Assembly (NCBI GenBank): GCA_012727625.1 | Contig: JAAYGP010000387.1 | Location: forward strand, 1-7,667 | Length of the DNA stretch: 7,667 bases | Reading direction: 5' to 3' | Source: Clostridiaceae bacterium | GTDB taxonomy: Bacteria; Bacillota; Clostridia; DSM-8532 | Shown: one piece after another, positions 7,244 to 7,667 of the stretch | Layout: each line of letters begins with the position of its first letter | Position numbering within the stretch: position 1 is the stretch's first letter | Made by a program: the position numbers and the translations under genes | Notes under the pieces: model-generated | What the model was told of the DNA's origin: nothing | What the model saw: the letters and a program-made list of their open reading frames with translations, nothing else | Databases searched by the model: none

Positions 7244-7369
7244 GCTTTTCCTTTATACTTATGTTGTCTTCTATAGGCTGTTTGCTTCACACTCTTCCAT
7301 GTTTCCGTTAAGCACATGCTGTGATGCAGGGGAACACTTTACAATCTCATTATGATTTTATGTTTTTAT

Positions 7370-7383
7370 GTTATTATAATAAC
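7370..7383. promoter_or_regulatory. Perfect 14-bp palindrome just downstream of the start site, candidate GntR operator
   Basis: gttattataataac equals its own reverse complement. It occupies about +4 to +17 relative to the predicted start and has the GT...TA...AC pattern of HutC-type operators. A repressor bound here would block the promoter of its own gene. The site is visible; its recognition by this regulator is inferred. Confidence 0.5.
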
Positions 7384-7395
7384 TATATTTATAGT
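7382..7395. promoter_or_regulatory. Second dyad (6-bp arms, 2-bp spacer) overlapping the -10 box, candidate operator
   Basis: ACTATA-TT-TATAGT shares two bases with the adjacent 14-bp palindrome and reaches into the -10 element. Two abutting dyads over -10 and +1 suggest cooperative repression by a dimeric regulator. AT-rich DNA gives such dyads by chance more often, hence moderate confidence. Confidence 0.4.
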
Positions 7396-7421
7396 ATAAT
7401 ATGTTCTTTTAAACATGTCAA
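7393..7421 (-). promoter_or_regulatory. Sigma-A (sigma-70 type) promoter of the regulator-BtpA-kinase-transporter operon
   Basis: On the minus strand TTGACA (7416-7421, exact -35 consensus) is separated by exactly 17 nt from TATACT (7393-7398, five of six -10 bases). A T8 run (7423-7430 in the plus strand as A8) just upstream may act as an UP-like element. Transcription should begin near 7386. It is the only strong promoter I find for the seven minus-strand genes, so they are probably co-transcribed. Confidence 0.85.
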
Positions 7422-7454
7422 TAAAAAAAAGGTTATTAAATCTGAAATTTTTAC

Positions 7455-7667
7455 ATGAACAAAGTAACTGTTCACACGGATGAGCTGTTTAATGACAAGG
7501 CTGATAATTGCCTGCTGTGAGAGGAAGCAATTAAATATTATGCCAACATTCTTAATCCGTTTTCACCTTTTGTGAAAAAGAAAATTGAAGAAATTAAATC
7601 ATTGAATCTGCCCATTGATATCATAGCAACAAGCCATGGTGCCATATGGAGGTACAATCCTCTTCAG
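7455..7667 (+). pseudogene. Fragment of a flavodiiron protein (NorV/FprA-like), 5'-truncated with an in-frame TGA
   Basis: Flavodiiron proteins reduce NO or O2 in anaerobes, with a metallo-beta-lactamase-like diiron domain followed by a flavodoxin domain. Here the plus strand reads VHTDELFNDKADNCLL, a TGA (7518-7520), then in the same frame [38 protein letters not shown] and YNPLQ to the window end. This matches the last part of the NorV/FprA diiron domain ('DELFND', 'RYYANIL.PFS', 'LPVDMIATSHGVVWRDNP'), including the iron-ligand His (7635-7637). The TGA replaces the aromatic residue usually between L and E. The preceding part of the domain, well over a hundred residues with the other iron ligands, is absent: upstream is the operon promoter. 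Whether a flavodoxin domain follows past 7667 cannot be seen. Almost certainly a dead remnant. Family call rests on remembered motifs. Confidence 0.8.

Larger units (their letters stand above)
7231..7386 (-). other. Leader (5' UTR) of the operon, about 156 nt
   Basis: Between the predicted transcription start near 7386 and the regulator's TTG lie about 156 nt. The first part is very AT-rich and holds the GTTATTATAATAAC dyad. I recognise no riboswitch, tRNA-like fold or strong terminator hairpin; only a short AGCA-TG-TGCT palindrome near 7310-7320. An in-frame ATG at 7317 is the sole sign of coding and is not supported. Confidence 0.4.

Overview
The window looks like chromosomal DNA from an anaerobic, Clostridia-type Firmicute. 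This is inferred from the moderate-to-low GC, strong AGGAG-type ribosome binding sites, a lipoprotein solute receptor, TTG and GTG starts, and a flavodiiron (NorV/FprA-like) gene remnant. No species can be assigned from the sequence alone.

Nearly everything is one minus-strand operon read from right to left. A consensus sigma-A promoter (7393-7421) with two overlapping dyads precedes a GntR/HutC-family regulator (6490-7230). Then come two BtpA-family TIM-barrel genes (5579-6415, interrupted by an in-frame TAG, and 4683-5507, intact), a PfkB/ribokinase-family kinase (3719-4672), a BMP/PnrA-type solute-binding lipoprotein (2637-3646, split by a one-base frameshift), a double-cassette ABC ATPase (969-2507), and a permease that runs off the left edge (1-979). 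A 12-bp hairpin without a U-tract lies between the binding protein and the ATPase. The last 200 bases carry, on the plus strand, a piece of a flavodiiron-type protein that lacks its 5' part and contains an in-frame TGA.

The likely logic is that the lipoprotein and ABC transporter import a nucleoside or similar ribose-like compound, the kinase phosphorylates it, the BtpA-type barrels act on the phosphorylated product or an intermediate, and the UTRA-domain regulator senses a metabolite. The nucleoside part comes from the BMP/YufO/YufP families. The BtpA step is inference, because no catabolic reaction is established for that family as far as I know.

The most notable points are the tandem, diverged BtpA pair coupled to a kinase and a nucleoside-type importer, and three separate reading-frame lesions in 7.7 kb (one-base deletion, TAG, TGA) in otherwise well-preserved sequence. 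Those lesions are either recent gene decay or sequence errors.
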